From IMG/VR virus record IMGVR_UViG_3300028920_001457, positions 1-64,000 of that record: DNA of 64,000 nucleotides. One strand, 5' to 3'. The stretch comes from a virus. Below the pieces are notes generated by a model. The model did not search any database, was not told the DNA's origin, and was given only the letters and a program-made list of their open reading frames with translations. This document shows positions 45,862 through 56,400 of the stretch, piece by piece; position 1 is the stretch's first letter; every line of letters begins with the position of its first letter. The position numbers were made by a program, and so were the translations under genes.

Positions 45862-47064
45862 ATGGCAGATTTTCCAAACATGAGTCAATCGCCGCCAGAA
45901 GAAACCCAACAGGCGGAAACAACTACGGAAGAGGTTAAGGAACAGAGTCAGGGACAGACCACACAGACCGAAGCCTCTACCGAAACAACAACAGAAGAAA
46001 AGCCACAAAGCGAGGCTACAGAAGAAAGGATTTTGGGACAGACGACTACCGAAGGAACGGAACAGTCAGAGCAACCCGCAGAGACAGAAGGAGGACCCGC
46101 CGAAGTGGATAAGTTCATTGAAACTTTTAATAAGCGTTTTAACACTACTTATGAAAATGAGGACGCAATTAAGGACTTATTTGACCGATCAGGGAAGGTT
46201 GGTGAATATGAGGAAAAATTGAAAGAATTTGATAGCCTCAAAAGCAGTGTTGATACGTATAAAGAACAACTGGAAGAAGTACGAGCCAACGGGTTATCAG
46301 ACCTTATGGGCAAACCCCTTATTCGTGGTGCGTATATTGCAGACCAGCTTCTTGCCAAATATCCCGACAAAGACCCATTCATACTACAGGAAGTAGCCAT
46401 GCTGGACTTAAACAAAATGACGGACTTAGAGGTATTGGCGAGAGAAGCAAAGATTAATAATCCGAACCTAAACCTTGAGGATATAAAACAGGTTATCCTG
46501 GATGATATAAAACCTGAAACACCCGTAGAGGATTGGACAAGTACGGACAAGACAAAACTTGCTGTCAGGGCTGGTAATGCAAGGGCAAATCTTAAAAGCC
46601 TGTTACAGGGCATAGATGTACCAAAGACCGTCACGAAAGAGGAAAGAGAGGCTGCTGCACAACAGGCTTTAGAGGACAAGAAAAAAGCCGCACAGCCCTT
46701 CAAAGAGGTTTTCACAAAGTTTGATACCTACGAAAACGAAGATTTTTCTTTTACTGTGCCTGATGAATACAAGAACGGATTGGGGCAAACATTCGACGAT
46801 GTGTTTATTGAGGCCGGCGTTGAGATAAACAAGGACAATATAGGTCTATTGGAAGCCTTTAAAAGAGGTTTGTTTTTAGATGAGTATTTTCCACAAATAA
46901 AAGCGGTGATAGAGAAACAAGCCAAAGCATCTGTACAGGAAAAGACAGATGAAGAGCTTGATAACACAGAGCCGCCCAATACAGCGACAGCGGCAGAACA
47001 GCCGACGACAGAAGAAAAACTACCGGGAATAGGCGACTTCTTTCAAACAAATAAAAGAAGATAA
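45862..47064 (+). CDS. Capsid scaffold-like protein
   Basis: 400 aa. A 75-residue Thr/Glu/Gln low-complexity N-terminus, a helical coiled-coil body (FIETFNKRFNTTYENEDAIKD, EYEEKLKEFDSLKSSVDTYK) and a Thr/Glu-rich end before PGIGDFFQTNKRR. High charge, no Cys and location just before the major capsid gene are typical of scaffolds, which shape the procapsid and then leave. Confidence 0.75.
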   Translation: MADFPNMSQSPPEETQQAETTTEEVKEQSQGQTTQTEASTETTTEEKPQSEATEERILGQTTTEGTEQSEQPAETEGGPAEVDKFIETFNKRFNTTYENEDAIKDLFDRSGKVGEYEEKLKEFDSLKSSVDTYKEQLEEVRANGLSDLMGKPLIRGAYIADQLLAKYPDKDPFILQEVAMLDLNKMTDLEVLAREAKINNPNLNLEDIKQVILDDIKPETPVEDWTSTDKTKLAVRAGNARANLKSLLQGIDVPKTVTKEEREAAAQQALEDKKKAAQPFKEVFTKFDTYENEDFSFTVPDEYKNGLGQTFDDVFIEAGVEINKDNIGLLEAFKRGLFLDEYFPQIKAVIEKQAKASVQEKTDEELDNTEPPNTATAAEQPTTEEKLPGIGDFFQTNKRR

Positions 47065-47087
47065 TAAAACCTAAACTTTTACAATAA

Positions 47088-48542
47088 ATGTCAACAACCA
47101 CACTAGGAACAATTAGTTCCAACACAAAGAACGTGCGTTATGGATATCAATTTGATTCTATCTATAACACCATGCTCAAACCCCAAATCTATGGGGACTA
47201 TTTAAGATACTACGGCAAGGGCGTGGGTCTGTTGGAGTTTCTGTATATAAACGGACAGACAACCAACATAAAAGGTAATACGACCACTTATTGGGCTGAA
47301 GGCTCACTCACAAAACTTGTCGAGATTGAAGGTGCTATTGCTATAGCCGCCGAAGGTGCTGATATAACATTTGCGCTTGCCGCAGGTGAATATGATGCCA
47401 ACGGTAACTGCTATCTTAATACCAACGATATAATTGTCATTCCCGCATATTACATTGAAGAACCCACGGGTACTCAATCCATTATGCCTGCCGAATATCA
47501 GATAACAGGGAATGACGGTGCGGCTGCACCAGCAACCGTATATACAGCAAGACCCAAACTTGTCACCACACATCTCAATATAGCTGTTCCTGACGGAACA
47601 AAGCTGATGGTAACTGGTGGAAACTACTCACTTGAGTCAGCAGGTGGTGGCGTTAGGTCTTCGGGATGGTACTCAGATACCTTTGTCAACTCAATCAAAA
47701 AAGCTGATTGGGGTATCGGCCGGGGTACACAGAGTAACGAGAGATACTACGAAACATTGCGTGGTGGCGGAACAGGTATTCTTACCAAGAACACCATGGA
47801 AGCCGACTATTGGCTTGACAAGTACATCAACGATGAGATATGGCTGTCACAGGGTCTCACCAATACCCTTAACATGAATAACCGTAATGGTGTTGCCATA
47901 CCAGCAACAGCCACGGTAGGCGTGCTAAAGCACTTGGTAGACTCAGCTATGAAGCAGTATTACACTGCCGCATATCAGCTAACAGACTTTGACGACCTCA
48001 AAGACCTGCTTATGTCTCAGGGTATCACAGAAAGAAACCTTGCCTTCTTTATGGGTTCAAATCTCTACCAACAGATAGAAAACACAGGACTTGATACTAT
48101 CAAGGAATTCTCTGGCGGGACAGACCTTATGAGAAAGCTCGATGAGATACATGTAGCCTTCAAAGCTATCAACAAGAACGGTGTCTACACAATATTTAAA
48201 GAACTGCCGTCCTTGAGTGATCCAACTGCTTACGGTGCAACAGCCTTCAATGATTACTTCAAAGACTTAGGATTTATACTTCCTGATGTCGATGTAACGG
48301 TTATGAGAGGTGACTTTGAAGCCGCAGGTGCCTTCAAAATTAAGAACCTGACACTGGGCTTCAAAAACTACAATGGCGAGAACCGTACAAGGGTAGTTAA
48401 AGACATACCGAGTATGGCAGGACAGGGTAGCATCGCAGTCGATAATTATGATGATAGCCGCGGATCAATGCTTAGCGAATTCAGTGTCCAGTTCGTGCTT
48501 CCGAACCAGGCAATACTTGTCTTAAACGACAATATCTTATAA
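47088..48542 (+). CDS. Major capsid protein
   Basis: 484 aa, HK97-fold size class of crAss-like phages. The chain has an N-arm (about 1-50), an E-loop-like region with EGSLTKLVEIEGAIAIAAEGADITFALAAGE, a Gly-rich P-domain helix region (NTMEADYWLDKYINDEIWL) and a C-terminal strand set (PNQAILVLNDNIL). Placement between scaffold and adaptor genes and a terminator right after support this. GroES at 8.1 kb may help it fold. Confidence 0.8.
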   Translation: MSTTTLGTISSNTKNVRYGYQFDSIYNTMLKPQIYGDYLRYYGKGVGLLEFLYINGQTTNIKGNTTTYWAEGSLTKLVEIEGAIAIAAEGADITFALAAGEYDANGNCYLNTNDIIVIPAYYIEEPTGTQSIMPAEYQITGNDGAAAPATVYTARPKLVTTHLNIAVPDGTKLMVTGGNYSLESAGGGVRSSGWYSDTFVNSIKKADWGIGRGTQSNERYYETLRGGGTGILTKNTMEADYWLDKYINDEIWLSQGLTNTLNMNNRNGVAIPATATVGVLKHLVDSAMKQYYTAAYQLTDFDDLKDLLMSQGITERNLAFFMGSNLYQQIENTGLDTIKEFSGGTDLMRKLDEIHVAFKAINKNGVYTIFKELPSLSDPTAYGATAFNDYFKDLGFILPDVDVTVMRGDFEAAGAFKIKNLTLGFKNYNGENRTRVVKDIPSMAGQGSIAVDNYDDSRGSMLSEFSVQFVLPNQAILVLNDNIL

Positions 48543-48563
48543 TTCAGATTTACAGATGATTAT

Positions 48564-48594
48564 AGAGAGGGTGCGAGAGTTCCCTCTTTTTTAT
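48564..48594 (+). terminator. Rho-independent terminator after the capsid gene
   Basis: GAGAGGG, TGCGAGAGTT, CCCTC then TTTTTT, between about 48564 and 48592. Ends the head transcript. Confidence 0.8.
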
Positions 48595-48601
48595 TTGTAT
48601 A

Positions 48602-48633
48602 TTTGAAAAATTCATTTTATCTTCGTACCTTTG
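48602..48633 (+). promoter_or_regulatory. Bacteroidetes-type promoter
   Basis: TTTG (48602-48605), 20-bp spacer, TACCTTTG (48626-48633). Serves the HNH gene. Confidence 0.75.
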
Positions 48634-48636
48634 TGG

Positions 48637-48710
48637 TCAGATAGTCGGGGGTGGCCTCCCGATGAAAGTGGAAACCCGAACTCCATTTCTGGCCTTTTTG
48701 TTCGGGATAA
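48637..48710 (+). ncRNA. Multi-stem leader RNA before an HNH gene (copy 2)
   Basis: GGTCAGATAG opens the leader, then TCGGG-ggtggcct-CCCGA (48650s) and CCCGAAC...GTTCGGG (7-bp stem, about 48677-48708). The arrangement and the shared AGATAG plus (T/G)CGG.G.TG..CTCCCG match the leader at 34124-34191. Confidence 0.5.
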
Positions 48711-48725
48711 TTAAACAAACGGGTT

Positions 48726-49475
48726 ATGGAAACTAAAATTTGTATAAGGTGCAAGAGAAATTTATCTGTAAATGATTTTCATAAAAACAAAAACACCAAA
48801 GATGGTTATCAGGGATATTGTAAGGAATGCCGAGTGGAAATGCGTAATGCTGAATTAGGTGAACAAAGAAAATTATTAAAGAGAGGACTGAGAATGTGTA
48901 GGAGATGTGGGGAAATAAAAAAACTCACGGAATTTGTAAAAAACAAAGAATGTACTCTTGGTTATAGTTATACTTGTCTAGCATGCAGTAGGGCAGATTG
49001 GGTTAAATACAGAAGAAAGCAAAGTTATAAAGAATATTATAGGAACTATCATATTGAATATAATAAAAAAAACAGAGCAATCCTAAGTGAGAAGGCGGTA
49101 AAATATTATCAAAACAGGTATTATGATGATTTGAATTATAGAATAAGGCTTTTATTAAAGGGTAGGCTTAACCATGCACTTTATGGAAACAACAAAAATT
49201 CCAAAAGTAAATTTTTGGATATATTAGGATGTAGTATAGAGGATTTAAAATCATATATAGAAAAGCAATGGAAAGACGGTATGTCTTGGGACAATTGGCG
49301 ACATGATGGTTGGCATATAGATCATATTAAACCATGTGCGAGTTTTGATTTAACCGATTATAAACAACAAAAAGAATGTTTTCATTATACAAATCTACGT
49401 CCAATGTGGGCACGGGATAATTTTTTGAAGAGTAGTATTTATAATGGCGTGCATCATAGAAAAAAGAATAATTAA
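48726..49475 (+). CDS. HNH homing endonuclease
   Basis: 249 aa. N-terminal zinc fingers CIRCKRNLSVNDFHKNK...CKECR and CRRCGEIKKLTEF...CLAC, a basic linker, then WHIDHIKPCASFDLTDYKQQ and CFHYTNLRPMWARDN, the HNH core with HxDHIxP. The N-terminal CxxC...FxKNK modules also occur in phage HNH endonucleases that invade gaps. Inserted between the capsid and adaptor genes with its own promoter. Confidence 0.88.
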   Translation: METKICIRCKRNLSVNDFHKNKNTKDGYQGYCKECRVEMRNAELGEQRKLLKRGLRMCRRCGEIKKLTEFVKNKECTLGYSYTCLACSRADWVKYRRKQSYKEYYRNYHIEYNKKNRAILSEKAVKYYQNRYYDDLNYRIRLLLKGRLNHALYGNNKNSKSKFLDILGCSIEDLKSYIEKQWKDGMSWDNWRHDGWHIDHIKPCASFDLTDYKQQKECFHYTNLRPMWARDNFLKSSIYNGVHHRKKNN

Positions 49476-49483
49476 AAAAGTAT

Positions 49484-49491
49484 TATCTTTG
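49484..49491 (+). promoter_or_regulatory. Promoter -7 box
   Basis: TATCTTTG at 49484-49491 followed by an A-rich leader to the ATG at 49524; no -33 TTTG. Confidence 0.5.
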
Positions 49492-49523
49492 TAGGCGAAT
49501 AACAAGAATTAAAAACAGAAACC

Positions 49524-50585
49524 ATGATCTTAGTCAATAAGGAAAGATTGATGATGGATGCTTTGCAAGACCCAAAGCATAAGCATCACGAATTTGCAAA
49601 ATTTTACAATAACACATTGGAGTTTTTGCAAAAGAGATACAAAAACTACATGAGGTATACGCGACCAGGGTATCCCAAGACGACAAAGGGTAGGGACTCA
49701 CGCGGGTTTGACATACCACACATGAAGAAGCCCACACCGCCAATGGCAATTCCATTGAAAGCAAATGTTAATGTAGAAGGTAAGTTAGGCAAGAACCTAT
49801 GGGCGTGTTGCCTTGACGACCCCACATTACTACCGGGTAATCTGTGGGACTTGGGACGCAGACGTTCCATAACCATAGAAGAAGAACTTATCGTGGATAT
49901 AGAGAAAGAACCCGATTTGGCTTTCTTCCTTTATGCCATAAGTCCTTTTAAGAAAAAGAACATTATCAGACTGCATGACCCCGAGGGTATCGATGCCGAG
50001 ATAGGGGCAGAACAGGAGCTTATCACCAAGCGTAAGACAGCAGTATGGACATCGCTTACTGACGAGAAAAAACTGCGTACAGTGGCGAGTGCATATAATG
50101 TAGCTATGGTAGATAGGAAACAGCCCAATGCTATCCGTCAGGAACTTGAGAAGATACTTGAATACAATGACAGGCATAAAGGCATACAGCCATATCTTAA
50201 AGGTACGGATGAACTGCTTGAGGAATTACATCTTACCGATGCCCTTATCATGCGTGCTTATGTACAGAAAACCATTGATGACAAGAAATTAGCATATCGT
50301 CCTGATGGCAGGTGGAAGATAGGTGATAAGATAATAGTACAGGTACCGCAGAATGAGACGAAGACAAGAACGGAATATCTATGTTCTTATCTTTTGGCGG
50401 GTAACAATGCCGAAAAGCTCAAGGAGTTCATACATGACACACTCACAAAGGAATATCTTGACAACTTAGAACTTGAGAAAGAATGGTCTTGGTTGTTTAA
50501 GGTAGCCACGGGACAGGCACCCAACTTCAAGAAGAAAGAGGAAATCAAGACAAGAGTTAGAGAGACATTCTGCCCGATTGGGTAG
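49524..50585 (+). CDS. Probable virion structural protein
   Basis: 353 aa. Not recognised by motif. Helical N-terminus (FAKFYNNTLEFLQKRYKNYM), middle with Pro-rich turns (PHMKKPTPPMAIPLK), then a helical body with ITKRKTAVWTSLTDEKKLRTVASAYN. Sits between capsid and adaptor genes, so a head or neck component is inferred. A strong terminator follows. Confidence 0.6.
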   Translation: MILVNKERLMMDALQDPKHKHHEFAKFYNNTLEFLQKRYKNYMRYTRPGYPKTTKGRDSRGFDIPHMKKPTPPMAIPLKANVNVEGKLGKNLWACCLDDPTLLPGNLWDLGRRRSITIEEELIVDIEKEPDLAFFLYAISPFKKKNIIRLHDPEGIDAEIGAEQELITKRKTAVWTSLTDEKKLRTVASAYNVAMVDRKQPNAIRQELEKILEYNDRHKGIQPYLKGTDELLEELHLTDALIMRAYVQKTIDDKKLAYRPDGRWKIGDKIIVQVPQNETKTRTEYLCSYLLAGNNAEKLKEFIHDTLTKEYLDNLELEKEWSWLFKVATGQAPNFKKKEEIKTRVRETFCPIG

Positions 50586-50651
50586 GTTTCTGGGTTGTCT
50601 GTCGGATTTGTGATTTGCGAATTGCGATTCGTATGACTTCCAATTCTTGTT

Positions 50652-50676
50652 CCAGCCCTTCGGGGCTGGTTTCTTC
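50652..50676 (+). terminator. Rho-independent terminator
   Basis: CCAGCCC, TTCG, GGGCTGG (about 50652-50669), then TTTCTTCT. A UUCG tetraloop gives a very stable hairpin. Confidence 0.85.
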
Positions 50677-50695
50677 TGAAATAATTATCAATTTA

Positions 50696-50727
50696 TTTGG
50701 ATTTCTCGTTTATGTGTTTTATCTTTG
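50696..50727 (+). promoter_or_regulatory. Bacteroidetes-type promoter
   Basis: TTTG (50696-50699), 20-bp spacer, TATCTTTG (50720-50727), ahead of two small genes. Confidence 0.8.
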
Positions 50728-50750
50728 GTGAAAATTAAAAACAAGAAGAC

Positions 50751-50984
50751 ATGAATCATATTGATTTTTGGACAGAAAAAAAAATGGACTTAATTAAAAA
50801 GGGGAATCTTGCATTTGATATCCACATGGTTGATATATCAAAAGAAGAATTTAAGCAAATAAAAGAAACCGACTTTTTAATTTCTACTCGTAATTTACCA
50901 ATATCGCAAAAAACATTAAAGCGTCTCGGGATTAATAAAGTTTTAAAATATAGCGGAATATTTTGGCTCTTACGAGTTTATTAA
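50751..50984 (+). CDS. Small hypothetical protein
   Basis: 77 aa. Not recognised. Basic helix, IDIHMVDISKEEFKQIKETDFL-like middle and a hydrophobic end (YSGIFWLLRVY). A transcription unit inserted between virion genes (moron-like). Confidence 0.6.
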   Translation: MNHIDFWTEKKMDLIKKGNLAFDIHMVDISKEEFKQIKETDFLISTRNLPISQKTLKRLGINKVLKYSGIFWLLRVY

Positions 50985-51009
50985 ATCAAAAATAAACAGG
51001 AGGTATATT

Positions 51010-51216
51010 ATGATAAGGATTAAACAACCTAAAATTAAGAAAGGAACAGAGTTTACGGGGTGGGCTACTTTTAATTGGGGGATATGTCATCAGAGAGTTT
51101 TCAGAACCCGGAAAGAAGCAAAAGCTTTTTGTATTGGCATGGGAAAAGAAGGTTTGACTTGGGATGATGTTAAAGATCATTTCAGAATAGAAAAAGTTAA
51201 ATGTATTGTTATTTAA
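51010..51216 (+). CDS. Small hypothetical protein
   Basis: 68 aa, preceded by AGGAGGT (50999-51005), a clear Shine-Dalgarno. Not recognised. WATFNWGICHQRVFRTRKEAKAF suggests a small beta-alpha unit. Followed by a possible 17-codon frame (51230-51283) and a terminator. Confidence 0.6.
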   Translation: MIRIKQPKIKKGTEFTGWATFNWGICHQRVFRTRKEAKAFCIGMGKEGLTWDDVKDHFRIEKVKCIVI

Positions 51217-51307
51217 ACTTAATTCACAATGAAAGAAGAACACTACACAGATATTGATAATTATCTAAATTTAAAGAAATAAAATAACAAAACAAACAAT
51301 AGTCCAG

Positions 51308-51331
51308 CCCGTATTTCTACGGGTTTTTTTA
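51308..51331 (+). terminator. Rho-independent terminator
   Basis: CCCGTA (51308-51313), TTTC, TACGGG (51318-51323), TTTTTTT. Closes the small-gene unit. Confidence 0.85.
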
Positions 51332-51338
51332 TTTTAAC

Positions 51339-51346
51339 TAACTTTG
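51339..51346 (+). promoter_or_regulatory. Promoter -7 box
   Basis: TAACTTTG at 51339-51346, 16 bp before the first adaptor-like gene; no -33 TTTG. Confidence 0.45.
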
Positions 51347-51361
51347 CAGAAAAGTTAGCAA

Positions 51362-52117
51362 ATGCTGTTAGTTGAAGAAATTTATAATCTCTTATTAGAC
51401 GAGTTAAGGGTTGATGAACGTGGTCTTTCTTGTGATGTAGATACCTTCAATAGGCTGGCAAGACTTGTCAATCAGGAGGTATACAATGATTTGGTAAGGC
51501 GGTTTGAGGCGGATCAGTCCAATATCAATGCCCTTGGCTCATTAAAGATTCATAACTATAACATAGCCCTCACTGCGGGGGTGGGGACATTGCCCATAAA
51601 CTATGGTAGGCTTATAGGTAAGCCGAGGATAGTAGACGATGATGGTGTCACCCGATATGTTGATTTAGCCACGTCTTTTGAACATGGTAGCCGTAGTGAG
51701 GATTATCTCACACAACCCACAACCACACACCCTACATGTCGGATAGGCGGTGTGGATGCTGATGGTTATATGCAGATAAGGGTGTCGCCAACGACAATAA
51801 CCAATATCTATATAGACTACCTAAAAGAACTTAGCGTACCCTTTCTTGATTATTATGTTTCAGATACCACGTTACGTTATACATATTTTGACGAGACGGG
51901 TGATTTACAGACTGTGCCCGTAGGCTCAACTTATCGTGATGATACACCAGGGGCGGGGACAGCAACAACAGTATCGCTAACAAATAACTTTGACTGGACA
52001 GAAGATGAACTCCCCCTTATACTTACCAAACTTGTCAATAGAGTAGCCAAGCAGTTACCTGATGAATTATTATTACAGGCTACAAACAGAGAACAGGATA
52101 AAAGTGATGCTCAATGA
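51362..52117 (+). CDS. Head-tail adaptor/ring-type protein 1
   Basis: 251 aa. YNLLLDELRVDERGLSCDVDTFNRLARLVNQEVYNDLVRR is the helical start common to gp4/connector-like adaptors, then beta regions (PINYGRLIGKPRIVDDDG). Followed by two more adaptor-sized genes with ATGA/TAATG overlaps. This matches the ring proteins under the portal of crAss-like phages (inference from size and order). Confidence 0.6.
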   Translation: MLLVEEIYNLLLDELRVDERGLSCDVDTFNRLARLVNQEVYNDLVRRFEADQSNINALGSLKIHNYNIALTAGVGTLPINYGRLIGKPRIVDDDGVTRYVDLATSFEHGSRSEDYLTQPTTTHPTCRIGGVDADGYMQIRVSPTTITNIYIDYLKELSVPFLDYYVSDTTLRYTYFDETGDLQTVPVGSTYRDDTPGAGTATTVSLTNNFDWTEDELPLILTKLVNRVAKQLPDELLLQATNREQDKSDAQ

Positions 52118-52743
52118 TAAAATCAGAACTACGGTCAGCAGTTTTAAATTCTTTGCTTAAGTGGGACTCTACGGCGAAATACCACCCAAGGTTTTTGGAT
52201 GCTGTGATAGAGAAGACACGTAATGAAGTCCTGACAGAGATATGGCAGGCAGACCCCCTTGCCCTGCAAAGGTTTACCAAAGGATATGGATATACCACGG
52301 CGCTGACAATATCCACAGAACCCACATCGGGGGTATATTACACCACATTACCAGAGAATATAGTACCTTTCCCCGATAAAGCATCGGGTGTCAGGCGTGT
52401 GGCGTATGCTACGCAAACAGGCATAGGCTTTTATCCAATGGATCAGAGGGAATGGGACTTGGTGATGGGCGGTAGCTATACCAACTATGTCAAGAATAAG
52501 GTGGGATATATCGTAACGCCAACAAGAGTTGAATACTATGGTATGACGGGTGCTGTTATTACGGCGGGTGTAAGGATGGATATTATCATCCCATTTTCAA
52601 AATACAGTGATACAGATGTGGTGTTGGTACCCGAACACATAGATGGACAGGGGCGTGGTCTTATAGACAGATGTGTGGCAAAACTGATGCAGATACCGCC
52701 ACAGGTAGATTTAGTTGATGATAACGCAGATATGGTACAATAA
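52114..52743 (+). CDS. Head-tail adaptor/ring-type protein 2
   Basis: 209 aa. Helical start (LRSAVLNSLLKWDSTAKYHPRFLDAVIEKTRNEVLTEIW), a beta-rich middle (GVYYTTLPENIVPFPDKASGVRRV) and a hydrophobic end (LIDRCVAKLMQIPPQVDLVDD). Overlaps neighbours by 4 and 1 bp. Confidence 0.6.
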   Translation: MIKSELRSAVLNSLLKWDSTAKYHPRFLDAVIEKTRNEVLTEIWQADPLALQRFTKGYGYTTALTISTEPTSGVYYTTLPENIVPFPDKASGVRRVAYATQTGIGFYPMDQREWDLVMGGSYTNYVKNKVGYIVTPTRVEYYGMTGAVITAGVRMDIIIPFSKYSDTDVVLVPEHIDGQGRGLIDRCVAKLMQIPPQVDLVDDNADMVQ

Positions 52744-53456
52744 TGGCAGCGACAAATTCTTTAATAGATATTAATCAGGCAGTAAGCAGATTTTTACTGA
52801 AATATAAACTATCAACAGAAGACGCATTTATCTTCACAGAACATGCATGTGATTGTATCAGGGACTTTAGCCTGTTCGATTCAGGGGACGTTGTCTCGGA
52901 AAAGGTAACAATAAGTGCATTGGGCATTATTGAGATGCCTGATAGCATGGTGGGTTTTAATGGTTTGTTTATACCTATTAATGGTGAGCTTTGGCCGTTT
53001 ACAGAAGTGGATACAATCGTCAATACAACAACGACTACGGCGGGTGTGGAAGGACAGGATAGCGACTTTGGTGAGGGTGTGGCAATATATGACTATGCAA
53101 GTGAGGGTTATGGCGGACGACCAGGGGTCAATGATTATAAATACACTTTAGACTGGCAAGCAAGACGTATTTTCTGTGAGGGAATAACGAGCGATACAGT
53201 GCTGTTGAGGTATGTAACAAGCGGGGTAGAGATAACGGGGACAACCTATGTGCCCGAATTTGTTCTGCCTATGATAGATACCTATCTGTTATGGAAAAGT
53301 TCTTATTGGCGTCCTGATTTAAAAAGAGAAAGACCATTACTTGAACGGGACTATACCAATGCAGAGCTAAAGGTCAGGAACTTTATCAATAGCATGTCGT
53401 ATGACCAATGGCGGGATGTCTTACTTTCAACAAGTGTACTTGCACCTATAAGATAA
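52743..53456 (+). CDS. Head-tail adaptor/ring-type protein 3
   Basis: 237 aa. Starts as the other two with helices (INQAVSRFLLKYKLSTEDAFIFTEHACDCIRDF), then strands (VSEKVTISALGIIEMPDSMVGFNGLF), and ends with a helical tail (YTNAELKVRNFINSMSYDQWRD). Completes a tri-gene connector group. The giant tail gene starts 1 bp after its stop. Confidence 0.6.
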   Translation: MAATNSLIDINQAVSRFLLKYKLSTEDAFIFTEHACDCIRDFSLFDSGDVVSEKVTISALGIIEMPDSMVGFNGLFIPINGELWPFTEVDTIVNTTTTTAGVEGQDSDFGEGVAIYDYASEGYGGRPGVNDYKYTLDWQARRIFCEGITSDTVLLRYVTSGVEITGTTYVPEFVLPMIDTYLLWKSSYWRPDLKRERPLLERDYTNAELKVRNFINSMSYDQWRDVLLSTSVLAPIR

Positions 53457-53457
53457 T

Positions 53458-56400
53458 ATGGCAAAGATAAAAGATGAAATCATATTTACAGATTTTGGGC
53501 TGAACCAGGATGATGACCTGCGGTATGTCGGCAAGGGCAGTACGCCTTACGCTATGAATATATTGAAGGGCGAAGATGGTGCCTCGGGTGTGATAACCAA
53601 CATGAAGGGCAACAAACTTGTCAGTTATCAGCTTGGCGATTCCAACACTTATTTTGTCCTTGGCAGTTGCTATGATACTCTCACAAGAAATGTATATTAC
53701 TTCATATTTTCACAGCCTTATGACACCACGGGTAGCGGTGATTATGAATACGACAATAGGTTACTACAGTTTAATGAGGATGATGAGGAGATAACCCTTA
53801 TTTTCAGGGATACCAGAAATTACTTCGGCTTAGACCCTGCCCGTCCTATGAAAGACCCGTTTGTTTTGGGTGAATGGCTGTATTTCAATCCCATAACATC
53901 CGAGCCCAAGATGATACATCTCACCATGGCATATTATTATACTGCCTGTACCTATAGGACAGTACCGGGATATTATGTATATGATGCCACAGATACTTAT
54001 TTATATGGTGATAAGGTGTCTTACTTTGGTGGTTTGTTTCTTGCTTTGGCGGCTGTGGCTGTTGGTGAAACACCTGTTACGACACCCGCCAAATGGGATA
54101 GGATAGGTAGTGTTTATCAGGACGAATCATTCCTACAATTTGATTCTGAATTCCGCTATGCTTTTAATGTTATAAAACAACCGCCTGCCCATAGACCTAT
54201 TTGTAATTACGCCACAGACGCAGAGAGGTCTTTTAATAACGTCAAGGGGAAAGTATTCAGATTCACGCACAGATATAAGTATTTTGATAATACATATTCT
54301 GTATGGGGGGCATATTCAGATGTGATGTTGCCACCCGATGATGAGAGTTATAATGGGGAGATAACAGGGAATGATATATCTAATAATTATATAGAAGTCA
54401 GAATACCTTTGTTTTCTGCTGCCTTAATCAAGGAAATAGAACTTGTATTTCAGGAGGTGGATGGCAATTGGCGGTGTGCTAAAGTTATTAACAGAAGGGA
54501 TTTAGATATAATAACAGACATCTATTACACACATGATTTTTATAATGATGAATCTTATCCCGAGATAGATGATACATATATCAATACATCCCACGATAGT
54601 GTTCCACGAACAGCCAATTGTCAGGAAATAATCAACAAGAATATTCTCACCTATGCTTATTGTAAGGAGGGGTTTAATAATCTCGATAAAGAAGACATAG
54701 ATGTAAGTCTGACACCTGAACCAGTAGAATTTGAGGTTGGTGCGGCGGTGCAAGCTTATGGTGCTTTTATATATGATGCCGTGGGGGATATAGTTTATGG
54801 ATGGGAAGACGATCCGCTTAACGCCGATATTGTTTTATATGCCTATGCTTTAATTGGTCTTAATAACGCCTTCCTTGCAGGTATTAGTGTGGGAGATGTG
54901 TTCAGGATAACAGTTGATGGTACACAGTATCATTATGTGTTACTTGATGCCGATGATGATAGTGTACAGGACTTAGTTGTGGGCATTGTGGCTTTCTTGA
55001 ATACCATAGCACCGAATTATAATGCTATAGTCGACCCACTAGATGACACTTATGTTAGGTTAGAGGCTGGTTATGGTGTGGAGGAAATAAGTGTCAGCCA
55101 AGCGTCATTTCACAACACTGGGGTTGGTGAAGATGCGGCCTATCTCATAAAACAAAGAGGATTTAAGACAGGGGCATGGCATCCATTCTGTATTTTTTAT
55201 TATGACGAAGCATTGCGTAGGTGGGATGCACAAACAGCAAAAGATAAAACCGATGGTGCTGTGGCATGGGAAATAGATGGCACGGTGGTTTATGTTCCAT
55301 TACTTGCAGAATATTCACCCACACCTACAGGTTTAAATGTTAAATGGGTTGTTAATTGGGAGGTAAACCATCTTCCGCCCGAAGGTGCTAAATATTGGCG
55401 ATGGGGTTATGCGGGCAATACTCTTTGTTCATATTTTATACGTTATATTATTGATGATGACGACCCGATAGGTGATGTCGCCGTGGGTAGTGCAGAAGAA
55501 CCCATTAACACTACTTATATAAATATCAAACCATTACAGACGCTTACCAATACAGCGGAAAATGACTGGAATAAATTTCCCAACTCAAATATAAGATCAT
55601 ATTCATGGGAATCAGGTGATAGGATTAGGTTTATTACCGAAGCTGCTGGGGCGAATGACATAGGTGCGCCACTTGACACCATCTATGATTATGAGATTAT
55701 TATGCAGGATGAAGCTAATCATAAAATTTATATAAGAGAATTTGATTGGGCTGCCGCTGGAATTGGTGCGCAAACTCTTGTGGAGATATATTGTCCGCTT
55801 AAGGGTGGTACGGAAACTGTTTATTATGAGTTTGGCGAAATAATGCCTATTATTGAAGATTCAGCGGGCAATCTTGTTCATGGTGCGCCGATAGTTGCCA
55901 ATAGCCAGGACTATGATTTAAGTATTGCCGCAACAGGGGTTTTTACAACGGGTGATGTTTACCATATATTAAGAACGCCAAGCTGTCCTATAGAAGATAT
56001 AGAAGCGTATGTCCATGAATCTATGTGGTATTCAGACTTTTATGATAGTGATGATTGGGATAAGGGCAAGACAGGGATGGAAACTATATTTAATGAACGC
56101 TATCTTAATATAGTAAGATATTCATATCCTTATTTACAGAACACACAAATTAATGGGTTAAGCACCTTTGATGGCGATAATTACAAGCCATTAAATGATG
56201 TCTACGGCGAAATACTGCGTATCATAGAAATAGGTGACACGCTAAAGGTATATCAAAGAAAGAAACCAAGCTCTATACTTATCGGACGTACAGAATATAC
56301 AGATGCCGAGGGTAATACTACTGTGGCTATCAGTGAAAGGGTGCTTGGCGCACTAAGATATTCTACCACTAACTATGGTACGGAATTTCCCGAAAGCATA

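Noticed and set aside
34224-49475. Group I or II introns around the HNH genes
   Set aside because: No gene is interrupted: the neighbours are complete on both sides and no exon halves can be joined. These look free-standing.
51230-51283. 17-codon frame after the 68-aa gene
   Set aside because: Possible, but too short and without clear SD or conservation evidence; noted in the neighbour entry only.
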